A DNA stretch of 64,000 bases from Amycolatopsis deserti (GTDB taxonomy: Bacteria; Actinomycetota; Actinomycetes; Mycobacteriales; Pseudonocardiaceae), in NCBI RefSeq assembly GCF_014653945.1, contig NZ_BNAU01000007.1, positions 434,001 to 498,000 of the forward strand, in the 5' to 3' direction. Positions 1 through 8,525 of the stretch are shown piece by piece. The stretch's first letter is position 1; each line of letters starts with the position of its first letter. The position numbers were made by a program, and so were the translations under genes. The notes beneath the pieces were generated by a model that made no database searches, had not been told where the DNA came from, and saw only the letters and a list, made by a program, of their open reading frames with translations.

Positions 1-196
1 CCCACCCGGCGCGCGACCACCGCCACAGGAACTCGATCAGGAACACCCCGCAGATCGAGGCGTCGATGACGAAGATGCGGTGCGCGGTCTCGGGTGAGTG
101 CGGGAAGAACGTCACGTAGACGACCAGGCCGACGGACACGACGGCCAGCGCCAGCATGGCCACGTCGAGCGGGCTCACCGTGCGCCGAGAAATCAT
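1..196 (-). CDS. Ion-channel family protein, N-terminal part (cut by window edge)
   Basis: Reading the minus strand from the ATG at 194-196 gives 65 codons running out of the window. The peptide starts MISRRTVSPLDVAMLALAVV and contains two hydrophobic segments, about residues 11-31 and 43-60, separated by a short polar loop (FPHSPETAHR). This is the layout of helices S1 and S2 of a voltage-sensor-like domain, and the acidic residues in the second helix (VIDAS, LIEF) fit the VIC/potassium-channel superfamily. Only about a quarter of such a protein is visible, so pore and selectivity filter cannot be checked. The gene is divergent from the ABC transporter that begins at 286. The family call is from recognition of the N-terminal pattern and is moderate. 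Confidence 0.55.
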   Translation of the reverse strand, partial: MISRRTVSPLDVAMLALAVVSVGLVVYVTFFPHSPETAHRIFVIDASICGVFLIEFLWRWSRAGW

Positions 197-285
197 GGGC
201 CGCATTCTGCCCTGCCGAAAGTGCAGTGGGGTGGACGCCCTTCGACCGATGTGCGCCGGCGTGTCCGGTTCCTACGGTCGAACCC

Positions 286-1197
286 ATGATCACGGTACGC
301 GCGCTGACGAAGCGCTTCGGCGAGAAAACCGCCGTGGACCAGCTCACCTTCATGGTGCCGCCGGGCAAGGTGACCGGCTTCCTCGGCCCGAACGGCGCCG
401 GCAAGTCGACCACCATGCGGATGGTGCTGGGCCTGGACCGCCCCACCTCCGGTGACGCGCTCGTGGACGGCAAGCGGTACACCGAACTGCGGTGGCCCCT
501 GCGCACCGTGGGCGCTCTCCTGGACGCCAAGGCGCTGCACCCGGGCCGCTCGGCGGTCAAGCACCTGCTGGCGATGGCCCGCAGCAACGACATCCCCGAC
601 CGGCGCGTCGAGGAGGTGCTCGCCACGGTCGGGCTGACGGACGTGGCGGGCAAGCGCGCCGGCCAGTTCTCGCTCGGCATGGGGCAGCGGCTCGGGATCG
701 CCGGGGCGCTGCTCGGCGATCCGGGCGTGCTGTTGTTCGACGAACCGGTGAACGGGCTCGATCCGGACGGCGTGCGGTGGGTCCGGCAGCTGATGCGCTC
801 GCTGGCCGCGGAGGGCCGGACGATCCTGGTCTCCAGCCACCTGATGAGCGAGATGCAGCTGACCGCGGACCACCTCCTCGTCATCGGCAGGGGACGCCTG
901 CTGGCGGACGCCCCGCTGGGCGAGCTGCTCGCCGGCGGATCGGTGGTGCGCGCCCGGTGCGCGACCCCGGCGGATGGCGCGCGGCTGGCCGCGGGGCTGC
1001 CCGCCGCCCGGATCGAGGGCGACTCCGTGCTGGTGACCGGCGTGCCGGTCGAGTCGATCGGCGACCTGGCCTTCGAGCGGGGCGTCCGGCTGCACGGGTT
1101 GAGCGAGGAGCGGGCGTCGCTGGAGCAGGCGTACATGGATCTGACCGCGGACGCGGTCGAGTACGGCGCGGACTCCGCGCGGAAGGCTGGTGTGTGA
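286..1197 (+). CDS. ABC transporter ATP-binding protein (ABC-2 exporter type)
   Basis: This 303-residue ATPase would power an ABC-2 exporter with the next gene. Walker A (GPNGAGKST) is at residues 34-42; the signature region FSLGMGQRLGIAGAL, Walker B with LLFDEP, and the H-loop SSHLMSEM follow in the usual order. A C-terminal domain of about 80 residues after the ATPase core is typical of the DrrA/CcmA-like exporters of actinomycetes. The ATG at 286 is chosen because the conserved domain begins there; an open frame continues upstream but has no family similarity. The stop overlaps the start of the permease (TGATG), so the two are co-translated. Substrate unknown: antibiotics, lipids and peptides are all possible for this class. 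Confidence 0.9.
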   Translation: MITVRALTKRFGEKTAVDQLTFMVPPGKVTGFLGPNGAGKSTTMRMVLGLDRPTSGDALVDGKRYTELRWPLRTVGALLDAKALHPGRSAVKHLLAMARSNDIPDRRVEEVLATVGLTDVAGKRAGQFSLGMGQRLGIAGALLGDPGVLLFDEPVNGLDPDGVRWVRQLMRSLAAEGRTILVSSHLMSEMQLTADHLLVIGRGRLLADAPLGELLAGGSVVRARCATPADGARLAAGLPAARIEGDSVLVTGVPVESIGDLAFERGVRLHGLSEERASLEQAYMDLTADAVEYGADSARKAGV

Positions 1198-1955
1198 TGA
1201 CGACGACCGCGGCGATCCGCTCCGAGTGGACGAAGTTCTGGTCCGTGCGCTCGACGTTCTGGGGCCTGGCCGGGGCGGTGGCGCTGATGCTGGTGTTCGT
1301 GCTGCCGTCCGCGACCTCCGTGGCCTACAACCGCAGCACCGAGGAGTCGGCGGTCGATCTGGTGGCGGGCGGCAGCTTCTACCTCGCCGAGTTCGCGGTG
1401 ATCGCGCTCGCGAGCTTGTTCGTCGCCGGCGAGTACGCGACGGGCAGCATCCGCGCGACGCTGCAGTGGGTTCCCATCCGGAGCCGTTTCCTGGCCGCGA
1501 AGGCCGCGGTGCTGGCGCCGGTGTTGTTCGTGCTGGGCGTGGTGACGGCAGCGGTGGCGATCGCGGCGGCGACGCCGTTGATGGACGGCTTCGGCCGCGC
1601 CACGTCGACCGGCGAGATCATCCAGACGTGTGCCGCGAACGGGGCCTACTTCGCGCTCACCGGGCTGCTCAGCCTCGGGATCGGGACCGCGCTGCGCAGC
1701 GTCGCGGGCAGCATCACGGTGGCGTTCCTGGTGATGCTGATGACCGCGATGGTGGCCGGTTCGCTCGGGCTCGGGGCCGTGAACTTCATGCCGGGCGTCG
1801 CGGGAGCCGCCGCGCTCGTGCCGTCCGGGCAGCCGAACCCGGTGTCCGGTCTGGTTCCGCCCTACCCGTCGTGGGCTGGGCTGCTGATCCTCGCCGCATG
1901 GGCGGCCGCCGCGCTCGCGGTGGGGCACGAGGTGCTGCGGCGACGCGATGCGTGA
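1197..1955 (+). CDS. ABC-2 type permease
   Basis: This is a 252-residue integral membrane protein with about six hydrophobic segments, starting MTTTAAIRSEWTKFWSVRST. The RSEWTK(F/L) N-terminus before the first membrane helix is a hallmark of ABC-2 permeases of actinobacterial exporter pairs. It partners the ATPase just upstream, with which it overlaps by one base. It ends at 1955, three bases before the stop of the convergent response regulator at 1958. The proximity to a LuxR-type two-component system on the other strand suggests that system may control the exporter, a common arrangement, but nothing in the sequence proves it. Confidence 0.88.
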   Translation: MTTTAAIRSEWTKFWSVRSTFWGLAGAVALMLVFVLPSATSVAYNRSTEESAVDLVAGGSFYLAEFAVIALASLFVAGEYATGSIRATLQWVPIRSRFLAAKAAVLAPVLFVLGVVTAAVAIAAATPLMDGFGRATSTGEIIQTCAANGAYFALTGLLSLGIGTALRSVAGSITVAFLVMLMTAMVAGSLGLGAVNFMPGVAGAAALVPSGQPNPVSGLVPPYPSWAGLLILAAWAAAALAVGHEVLRRRDA

Positions 1956-1957
1956 CC

Positions 1958-2608
1958 TCATGTCACCAACCCCGCTTCGTAGGCGATGATCGCCGCCTGG
2001 ACGCGGTTGCGGACGTCCAGGCGGCTGAGGATCGTGCTGACGTAGGCCTTCACGGTGCCCTCGACCACGAACAGCCGCTCGGCGATGTCCGCATTGGACA
2101 GACCGGCGCCGACGAGCGCGAGCACCTCGCGCTCGCGCGCGGTCAGGACGGCGATGCGGTCCCGGGCCGCGGTGGCCCGGGACACGCGGTCGCCGGACAT
2201 CTGGGCGATCACCCGCTGCGCCACCTTGGGCGACAGGAAGGCCGCCCCGTCGGCGACGGCGTGCACTCCGGCGAGCAGTTCGCGGGGGTCACCGGATTTC
2301 AACAGGAAACCGCTGGCCCCGCCGGCGAGGGCGCGCTCGATGTAGGCGTCCTCGCCGAAGGTGGTCAGCATGATGACGCCGGTGCCGGGCAGCAGGCCGC
2401 GGATCTCCTCGGCCGCGGCGAGCCCGTCGAGGCGCGGCATGCGGATGTCGACGAGCGCGACGTCCGGGCGGGTGCGCCGAGCCTGCTCGACGGCCTCGCG
2501 ACCGTCGCCCGCCTCGGCGACGACCTCGATGTCGCCGTCCGCGGACAGGATCGCCGCGACGCCGGCCCGGATCATGGCCTCGTCGTCGGCCAGCAGTACA
2601 CGGATCAC
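1958..2608 (-). CDS. LuxR/NarL-family response regulator
   Basis: The 216-residue protein has an N-terminal receiver domain (LLADDEAMIRAG, with the phospho-acceptor Asp in DVALVDIRMP near residue 53 and the conserved Lys in FLLKSGDP) and a C-terminal LuxR helix-turn-helix (LTAREREVLALVGAGLSNADIAERL). It should bind DNA when phosphorylated by the kinase encoded upstream. The GTG start at 2608 overlaps the kinase stop (GTGA), so the two are translationally coupled. An open frame continues upstream inside the kinase gene, but the receiver domain starts exactly at this GTG. Confidence 0.92.
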   Translation of the reverse strand: MIRVLLADDEAMIRAGVAAILSADGDIEVVAEAGDGREAVEQARRTRPDVALVDIRMPRLDGLAAAEEIRGLLPGTGVIMLTTFGEDAYIERALAGGASGFLLKSGDPRELLAGVHAVADGAAFLSPKVAQRVIAQMSGDRVSRATAARDRIAVLTAREREVLALVGAGLSNADIAERLFVVEGTVKAYVSTILSRLDVRNRVQAAIIAYEAGLVT

Positions 2609-5088
2609 GTCGGTCTCTCTTCTCGCTCGTCGGTCAGGAGTTCTTTGCTCACGAGCCGGTCGCCCGCGAAGCAGAGGCGGTAGGCGTCCAGGCGGAGCTG
2701 GACGATGCTGCGGCCGGTGCCGTAGTACTCGCACGTCACGCCGGGCGGCTCGGGCGCGGTGACGTGCGGGCCGCGTTGCCGTTGCGGCAGGACGGAGGCG
2801 ATCTCGGCGCGGGTCTGGCCGGGTCGCAGCTGCGCGTAGTCGGCGGGGTCGAGCACGGAGGTCTGCCATTGGTACAGGTAGACGATCCCCACCACACCGA
2901 GGAGCCCCGCCATGATCGACGGTGGCACGATCAGCGCGGCCAGCAACCTCCGGCGCACCTCGCGCCGCGCCTGGACGTGCTGCCGGGCGGATTCGGTTTG
3001 CACGGGCTGGACGGGCGCCGGCGAGGACGCGTGCGGTAGCCGCGCCACCACCTCGAAGCCGCCGTCCTTGGGCCCGGCGCGGAGGGTGCCGCCGAGCAGC
3101 CGGACGCGTTCGCGTAGCCCCTCCAGGCCACGTCGGCCGGAAACGATGCCCGGAAGCGGCCCGGCCGGCGGCGGCCCGTTGCACACCCGGACGACTGTCT
3201 CTTGGGCCGCGCGGGAAATCATGACCGTGACGCGGGCGCCGGGGGCGTGTTTGGTCATGTTGGTGAGCGCCTCCTGGACCACGCGGTAGGCGGCGCGCTC
3301 GACCATGGGGGGTTCTGCGGTTTCTCGTGGTGCTTCGGGTTGCGTGTCCGTGGATTGACCGGTTTGCCGGGCCTCCGAGGTGGCGTGCGGGTGGTCTTGG
3401 CTCGGGGTGTGTCCGTGGGGATTCGCTGTTTGTAGCGCGCCGGGTCGTTGGACCAGAGGCAGCGCGCGCGCTCGGTTTGGTGTTGTTCCTTGGCTCGGCG
3501 CGGCCGCGGGTGCGGGTGCGCGTGCGGGGCCTTCCTGCGAGGGATGGTCTGCCGCCGGTTCCTCGGAGGCGACGCGGACAGCAGGGGTTTCAGAAGAGGA
3601 ATCGGCGACCAGCGAAGGGGTACCGGCCGCTGTCGGAGGGGAAGCGGCGCCTGACGAATCGGAACCAGCCGCCCGCGAAGGGGAATTGGCGGCCGGTGCT
3701 GGGGAACCCGCGGCTGGCGGAGGGGAACCGGCTGGCAACGGAGAAGACCGGGCGGCTGTTGGAGTGGCGCCGGTGGCCAAAGGAGACGAACCAGCGACCG
3801 GCAGCGTGGCCCCGGAGAACGACGGCGGTGCACCGGCGACCGGCGGAGGGGAACTGGCCGCCAACGGAGAAGAACCGGCGGCTGGCGGAGTGGCGCCGGA
3901 AGGCAAAGGAGACGGACCCGCAACCGGCAGAGTGGCACCAGGGAACGACGGGGGCGCGCCGGCGACCGGCGGAGAGGAACCGGCCGGCGACGGAGGGAAA
4001 CCGGCAGCCGAAGGAGAGGAACCCGCGGCAGGCGGAAGGGAACCGGCTGCCAACGGAGAAGAACCGGCAGCTGGCGGAGTGGCGTCGGTCGGCAAAGGAG
4101 ACGGACCCGCGACCGGCGAAGTGGCACCGGGGAACGACGACGGGGGTGCGCCGGCGATCGGTGGAGTGACATCGGGGAACGACGGGGGTGCGTCGGTGGG
4201 CTGATGCGTAGCGGCATTGGTGGCGGCGGTGCCGTTGGTGGCGGTGGCGCCGTTGGCGGCGTTGGCGGCGTTGGCGGCGACAGCAGCGGGGTGGTCGTCG
4301 TAGGTGATGTCCATGCCGGACGTTCGTGCGCGGTCGATCAGTGTGGGGACGCCTCCGTGGAGCGGGTCGACCGGTGGGGCGTCCTCCCGCAGGAGGCCGA
4401 TGATTTCGCGCAGGCGTTCCGTTGCGGCGGCGGCGTTTTCGCGCAGGGCTTTGGCTTCCGCGATGCCCGACATCTCCAGGGCGGCGGCTCGCAGGGCGAT
4501 CAGGCTCAGCTCGTGGCCCAGCGAGTCGTGCATGTCGCTGGCGATGCGGGCCCTCTCGCGGAGCCGGGCCTCCTCCGCGACGATCCGTTGCCGCAGCTCC
4601 AGCTCCTCCGCGCGCTGCCACCCCGCCCGCACCAGATCGTCCCGCGTGCGCATGTACCGCCCGAGCTGCCACGGCAGCACGGCGGCGAACAGCATCACCC
4701 CGATCGACGCGCCCCAGTCGGCCATCTCGTAGCGGCCGATCGCCAAGGACAGCGGGACGCCGACAGCCCCGACGCCCAGGAACGTCACCAGCGCGGGCCG
4801 TACCGACTCCATCCGCCGCCCGGCCAGGTAGGCGAACGGCACCATGAGCAGCACCGGCCACACCGGAACCCGCCCGCCGAAACTGAACATCATGGCGAGG
4901 CTGGACCCCACCGCGACGGTCAGCGACAACCACGGGCCGCGCCGGGCGGCGGCGACCGCGACGACGGCCGCCGCCATCCCGCCGATCAGCTCCCACGGCT
5001 GGGCGTTGTGCCGGCTCTCGTACACCACCAGGGCGACGACCAGCGCCCCCGCGAGTACTTCCGCTGCTCTTCCCCAGAATCTCCCCAC
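2605..5088 (-). CDS. Histidine kinase (HisKA_3 type) with a large Pro/Ser/Ala insert
   Basis: This 827-residue sensor kinase is about twice the usual length for its class. Residues 1-140 hold an N-terminal set of membrane helices. A HisKA_3 dimerisation domain follows with the phospho-acceptor His in IASDMHDSLGHELSL. Roughly residues 265-590 are low-complexity sequence rich in Pro, Ala, Ser and Gly (units such as PPAAGSSPLAAGS). Only then comes the N box (YRVVQEALTNMTKHAPGARV) and the G box (GRRGLEGLRERVRLLGG) of the HATPase_c domain. A further membrane helix near residue 720 precedes a C-terminal domain reminiscent of SmpA/OmlA folds (ADYAQLRPGQTRAEI). The start is GTG at 5088. The frame is intact across the insert, so it is not a frameshift artefact. 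Its partner is the overlapping regulator gene downstream. Confidence 0.88.
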   Translation of the reverse strand: MGRFWGRAAEVLAGALVVALVVYESRHNAQPWELIGGMAAAVVAVAAARRGPWLSLTVAVGSSLAMMFSFGGRVPVWPVLLMVPFAYLAGRRMESVRPALVTFLGVGAVGVPLSLAIGRYEMADWGASIGVMLFAAVLPWQLGRYMRTRDDLVRAGWQRAEELELRQRIVAEEARLRERARIASDMHDSLGHELSLIALRAAALEMSGIAEAKALRENAAAATERLREIIGLLREDAPPVDPLHGGVPTLIDRARTSGMDITYDDHPAAVAANAANAANGATATNGTAATNAATHQPTDAPPSFPDVTPPIAGAPPSSFPGATSPVAGPSPLPTDATPPAAGSSPLAAGSLPPAAGSSPSAAGFPPSPAGSSPPVAGAPPSFPGATLPVAGPSPLPSGATPPAAGSSPLAASSPPPVAGAPPSFSGATLPVAGSSPLATGATPTAARSSPLPAGSPPPAAGSPAPAANSPSRAAGSDSSGAASPPTAAGTPSLVADSSSETPAVRVASEEPAADHPSQEGPARAPAPAAAPSQGTTPNRARALPLVQRPGALQTANPHGHTPSQDHPHATSEARQTGQSTDTQPEAPRETAEPPMVERAAYRVVQEALTNMTKHAPGARVTVMISRAAQETVVRVCNGPPPAGPLPGIVSGRRGLEGLRERVRLLGGTLRAGPKDGGFEVVARLPHASSPAPVQPVQTESARQHVQARREVRRRLLAALIVPPSIMAGLLGVVGIVYLYQWQTSVLDPADYAQLRPGQTRAEIASVLPQRQRGPHVTAPEPPGVTCEYYGTGRSIVQLRLDAYRLCFAGDRLVSKELLTDEREERPT
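3700..4205. repeat. In-frame repeats coding the low-complexity insert of the histidine kinase
   Basis: A segment beginning GTGGCACC(A/G)GGGAACGAC on the plus strand recurs at 4121, 3932 and (as GTGGCCCCGGAGAACGAC) at 3806. The spacings are 189 and 126 bp, multiples of 63 bp (21 codons), so copy-number change keeps the frame. The encoded units read approximately PPVAGAPPSFPGATLPVAG followed by PSPLPSGATPPAAGSSPLAA. The flanks, about 3330-3700 and 4205-4290, are also biased in composition but without clear periodicity. Confidence 0.8.
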
Positions 5089-5136
5089 GGGATCGGACGG
5101 TACCGACCAACGTGGACGGGCGGTATCTGTCGAAAG

Positions 5137-5853
5137 TCAGATTTTGGTGGTCACCCGGATGAAATCCAGCACCTGCGGCCAGGACAACGCGAAGGCTTCG
5201 GCGTTGACCGGCGTGCCGTGCCGCGTCTTGTTGGCGAAACCGTGCTCGGCGTCGGGGTACACGTGGATCAGGCTCGGCCCGGTGACCCGCCCCTGCAGCG
5301 CCGACTGCAGCTCGTCGAAGCGGGACCGCGGGACCAGTTCGTCCGCCGTCGGGTACAGCATCATCACCGGCGCCTTGATCAGGCCGGTGTGGGCGATGGC
5401 GTCCATCGTGTGGTTCGGCGGGGTCTCCCCCGGCACCGTCGGGTGGTAGGCGACCACGTTGGCGACACGGTGATCCCGGCCACCCAGGATCAGCGCGAAC
5501 CGCCCGCCGAGGCACCACCCGATCACGCCCGCCTTCGCGCAGCCCAGCTCGCCGAGGAGGTGGTCCAGCAGCTGCGTCTGCTCGTCCAGGGCGACCGCGT
5601 CGTCGAGCTCGGGCATCTTCGCCAGCAGGTCCGGCATCGAGGTGTCGTCGCTGCTCGGGCCGTGGAACGGGTCCCACACCAGCGCGGTGACCCCGGTGGC
5701 GGCGATCGCCTCGGCCCACTCGCGCACCTGCTCGCCGATGCCGGTGACCATCGGCAGCAGCAGCATCCCGGACTCGCTGCCGCCGGCGGGCCGCGCGAGG
5801 TAGGCCGTCAGCCCGTTGACGGTGAGCCGTGATGTTTCGATGTCCTGTGTCAT
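5137..5853 (-). CDS. Dienelactone hydrolase family protein
   Basis: This 238-residue alpha/beta-hydrolase matches the dienelactone hydrolase family in length and motifs. The nucleophile is Cys in GVIGWCLGGRFAL (about residue 122), followed by an Asp-containing YPTADELVP segment and the catalytic His in YPDAEHGFANK. The Cys nucleophile, rather than Ser, is the classical DLH feature. The natural substrate in actinobacteria is usually unknown; hydrolysis of lactones or small esters is expected. The ATG at 5853 lies 16 bases from the first possible start of the divergent small gene. It stands alone on its strand, 48 bp downstream of the kinase start. Confidence 0.88.
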   Translation of the reverse strand: MTQDIETSRLTVNGLTAYLARPAGGSESGMLLLPMVTGIGEQVREWAEAIAATGVTALVWDPFHGPSSDDTSMPDLLAKMPELDDAVALDEQTQLLDHLLGELGCAKAGVIGWCLGGRFALILGGRDHRVANVVAYHPTVPGETPPNHTMDAIAHTGLIKAPVMMLYPTADELVPRSRFDELQSALQGRVTGPSLIHVYPDAEHGFANKTRHGTPVNAEAFALSWPQVLDFIRVTTKI

Positions 5854-5868
5854 GCCGCGACATTAGGC

Positions 5869-6090
5869 ATGATGATCGGCATGGCCGAACGCACCCTGAC
5901 CGAGCAGCTCGGCGCCGAACCGCCCGCGGGCGTCGCCGCGCTGGATCCAGCGCACCAGCAGGACCTGGCCGACGCGGTGCGCTCCGCTCGCCGTCGTCAG
6001 GCGGCCGCGCTGGCCAAGGCGGGCAACGACGCGCTCAAGTTCGTGCCCGCCCTGCTGCGGCCGGCGGTCCGGAAGGCGGTCGGCCTGTGA
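5869..6090 (+). CDS. Small hypothetical protein
   Basis: The frame codes 73 residues from ATG 5869, or 69 from the ATG at 5881 (MAERTLTEQLG), which may be the true start; neither has a convincing ribosome-binding site. The product is polar and Ala/Arg rich with no membrane segment; residues 28-55 (DLADAVRSARRRQAAALAKAG) look helical. Its stop overlaps the GTG of the next gene (GTGA), which argues that it is translated and coupled to it. I do not recognise the family. Confidence 0.6.
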   Translation: MMIGMAERTLTEQLGAEPPAGVAALDPAHQQDLADAVRSARRRQAAALAKAGNDALKFVPALLRPAVRKAVGL

Positions 6091-6692
6091 CGCCCCAGGA
6101 AGCCGAGATCCGCAAGCTGGCGCGGGTGCTCGGGGTCGGCGTCGAACGGCTCGCCTACCTCGCCGAGGTTCCCGTCGAGGACCTGCGTGAGCTGCGGGAA
6201 CGCGCCACGACCGTGTTGTTCGACGCGCACCTGGGCGTGCTGGAGCGGATGGCGGGCGCGAGCAAGCTGCTGCCGGTCCCGGTGCTGGCGAAGATCGCCG
6301 AGCGGGTGTTCGGGCCGCTGCTCGCCGCGCGGATCGCGGGGCTGGTCGAAGCCTCGCGCGGGGCGGAGATCGCCGGGCGCCTGTCGCCGGCGTTCCTCGC
6401 CGACGTGGCCGCCGAGCTGGATCCGCGGCGGGCGCGCGGGATCATCGCGAAGCTGCCGGCGCCGGTGGTCGTCGCGGTCGCGCGCGAGCTGAGCGGGCGT
6501 CAGGACTGGGTCACCATCGCCCGGTTCGTCGACCACCTGCCGGACGCGACGATCGTGACCAGCCTGGAGTTCATCCCGGACGCGGCCCTGCCCGAGGTCG
6601 CCGCGCTGCTCGACGATCCGTCGAAGATCGGCAAGGTGCGGGACCTGCTGCCGCCGGAGCGGCTGGCCGCGCTGCCTGAACACCTGCGCTGA
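6087..6692 (+). CDS. MgtE N-domain-like helical repeat protein
   Basis: This soluble, all-helical protein has 201 residues. The segment LSPAFLADVAAELDPRRARG and the following LPAPVVVAVARELSGRQDW resemble the repeated helical hairpins of the MgtE intracellular N domain (PF03448), which occurs outside Mg2+ transporters in some actinobacterial proteins. No transmembrane channel domain is present, so it is not itself a magnesium transporter. The GTG start at 6087 overlaps the previous stop, indicating a two-gene unit. Function is unknown; a scaffold or regulatory role is possible. Confidence 0.65.
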   Translation: MTPQEAEIRKLARVLGVGVERLAYLAEVPVEDLRELRERATTVLFDAHLGVLERMAGASKLLPVPVLAKIAERVFGPLLAARIAGLVEASRGAEIAGRLSPAFLADVAAELDPRRARGIIAKLPAPVVVAVARELSGRQDWVTIARFVDHLPDATIVTSLEFIPDAALPEVAALLDDPSKIGKVRDLLPPERLAALPEHLR

Positions 6693-6736
6693 CGGTTCCC
6701 ATTCGTCCAAGCCGGCGGCCCCTCGACGGCGCCACC

Positions 6737-7102
6737 ATGGGCGGCATGGTCCAGCGAATCGTGCCCTACCTCACCACCACCGACCTCGCGCCGGTGCGCG
6801 ACTTCTACGTCCACGTCCTCGGGCTGGAGGTGGCGATGGAGGATCCCGTGCTCAACCTCCGGTCCCCAGCCAACCCGGCCGCGCAGATCATCGTTCAACG
6901 ACCCGGCTCACCCGAACCGCGCTTCGGGATCGATGTCGGGACACCGGAGGCCGTCGACGCGGCCCACGCCGAGGTCGTCAGCCGGGGGTTGCGAGTCGTC
7001 TACCCGCTCACCGACGAAGCCTGGGGCGTGCGGCGCTTCTTCGTGGCGGATCCGAGCGGCTCAGTGGTCAACGTGCTCGCTCACGCCGCCACGATGAGGT
7101 AG
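6737..7102 (+). CDS. VOC (glyoxalase/bleomycin-resistance-like) family protein
   Basis: This is a 121-residue single-domain protein with the beta-alpha-beta-beta-beta layout of the vicinal oxygen chelate superfamily: the N-terminal strand RIVPYLTTTDLAPVRDFYVHV, then VLNLRSP, a second module FGIDVGTPEAVDAAHAEV, and the end FFVADPSGSVVNVLAHA. Such small VOC proteins can be dioxygenases, epimerases, lyases or drug-binding proteins; nothing in the context fixes the activity. ATG 6746 (MVQRIVPYL) is an alternative start. The 3' end overlaps the convergent small gene at 7081 by 22 bp. Confidence 0.82.
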   Translation: MGGMVQRIVPYLTTTDLAPVRDFYVHVLGLEVAMEDPVLNLRSPANPAAQIIVQRPGSPEPRFGIDVGTPEAVDAAHAEVVSRGLRVVYPLTDEAWGVRRFFVADPSGSVVNVLAHAATMR

Positions 7103-7305
7103 ATGCCGTAGAGCACAACGGCCGCGCACGCGGCGAAGCACACTCCCGCCGTCACCGCGCCTGCCGTGCCGCTCGCACCGGCCTCCCGGGCGTCGGCGCG
7201 GGCGGCGACGCCACGGACGCCGACCGCGAACAGCCCGGTCACCACAGCCACCGCGGCCAGGGCGACGAGGAACACGCTGCCCAGGGCGCTCCAGTCGATG
7301 TGCAC
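7081..7305 (-). CDS. Small membrane protein downstream of pit
   Basis: The protein has 74 residues and two hydrophobic helices (LGSVFLVALAAVAVVTGLFA and AGVCFAACAAVVLYGIYLIV) joined by a charged loop (AARADAREAGASG). The GTG start at 7305 has a strong ribosome-binding site, GAGGAGG, seven bases upstream; that site overlaps the stop of pit, so the two genes are coupled. Small two-helix proteins often follow low-affinity phosphate permeases in actinobacteria and are presumed accessory subunits; this role is inferred only from position. Confidence 0.75.
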   Translation of the reverse strand: MHIDWSALGSVFLVALAAVAVVTGLFAVGVRGVAARADAREAGASGTAGAVTAGVCFAACAAVVLYGIYLIVAA

Positions 7306-7316
7306 GGTGAGCCTCC

Positions 7317-8450
7317 TCAGGCCGCCACGGGGACGGGTCGCTCGGCCTCGGGGGCCATGGATTCGGGCGTGACCGGGTTGCGCCGCGACCACAGCCAGAT
7401 GCCCAGCGCCGCGGCGACCAGCACCAGGCCGACCACCACGGTGCCGGCGGTGCCCATCGTCGCGACCTCGGCGGCCATCGCGCCGACCGCGGCCGCGGCC
7501 GGCAGGGTCAGCAGCCAGGCCAGCGCCATCCGGCCGGCGACGCTCCAGCGCACCTCGGCCAGCCGCCGCCCGACCCCGGAGCCGATGATGCCGCCGGAGC
7601 AGACGTGCGTGGTGGACAGCGCGAACCCGAGGTGCGAGGACGCGAGGATCGTGGCGGCCGCGCTGGTCTCGGCGGCGAAGCCCTGCGGCGTCTGCACGTC
7701 CGTGATCTTGCGGCCCATCGTGTGGATGATCCGCCAGCCACCCATGTAGGTGCCCAGCGCGATCGCCAGCCCGGCGCTGAGCACGACCCACAGCGGCGGA
7801 CCGGACCCGGCGGCCAGCGCGCCGGAGGAGATCAGGGTGAGCGTGATGACGCCCATCGTCTTCTGGGCGTCGTTCGTGCCGTGCGCGAGCGAGACCAGCG
7901 ACGCCGAGAGCACCTGCGCGCGCTTGAACGACTTGCCCACCACGTCCTGCCGCACCTTCGCGGTGATCCGGTAGACGAGGTAGGTGCCGACGACCGCGAC
8001 CAGTCCGGCCACCAGCGGCGAGGCCACGGCGGGGATCAGGACCTTCTGCACGACCTGCGCGAAGTGCACCGCGTCGGCGCCGGAGGCGACCCAGGTGGCG
8101 CCGATCAGGCCGCCGAACAGGGCGTGCGAGGAACTCGACGGCAGCCCGAACAGCCAGGTCAGCAGGTTCCACAGGATCGCGCCGACCAGTCCGGCGAAGA
8201 CGACGACGGGGGTGACCTTGGTGTCGTCGACGATCCCGCCGGAGATGGTCTTGGCCACCTCGACGGACAGGAACGCGCCGATGAGGTTGAGGACGGCGGA
8301 GATGGTGACCGCGACCTTAGGTTTCAAGGCGCCGGTCGCGATGGAGGTCGCCATGGCGTTGGCGGTGTCGTGGAAACCGTTGGTGAAATCGAAGGCCAGT
8401 GCGGCGACGATGACCACCAGGACGATCAGCGAGAGGTCCACACCTCCCAC
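7317..8450 (-). CDS. pit: PiT-family inorganic phosphate transporter
   Basis: This 377-residue membrane protein belongs to the PiT low-affinity phosphate/cation symporters. The duplicated family motif is visible: FDFTNGFHDTANAMATSIAT near the N-terminus and SLAHGTNDAQKTMGVITLTL near the middle, each with the Asp/Asn residues expected for the translocation site. About ten membrane helices can be counted. The start is GTG 8450 (an in-frame GTG at 8441 is possible); GAAAGG lies four bases upstream. No PhoU-like gene is adjacent; the only linked gene is the small membrane protein downstream. Confidence 0.92.
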   Translation of the reverse strand: MGGVDLSLIVLVVIVAALAFDFTNGFHDTANAMATSIATGALKPKVAVTISAVLNLIGAFLSVEVAKTISGGIVDDTKVTPVVVFAGLVGAILWNLLTWLFGLPSSSSHALFGGLIGATWVASGADAVHFAQVVQKVLIPAVASPLVAGLVAVVGTYLVYRITAKVRQDVVGKSFKRAQVLSASLVSLAHGTNDAQKTMGVITLTLISSGALAAGSGPPLWVVLSAGLAIALGTYMGGWRIIHTMGRKITDVQTPQGFAAETSAAATILASSHLGFALSTTHVCSGGIIGSGVGRRLAEVRWSVAGRMALAWLLTLPAAAAVGAMAAEVATMGTAGTVVVGLVLVAAALGIWLWSRRNPVTPESMAPEAERPVPVAA

Positions 8451-8525
8451 GGTACCTTTCGGGTGACGGGCTACTCGCGGCGGCCGATGAACTTCCGGTG
8501 AACGGGTATCAGCGAGTGATTTGGC

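Noticed and set aside
6087..6692. Magnesium transporter MgtE.
   Set aside because: Only helical repeats like the N domain are present; the CBS and membrane domains are absent.
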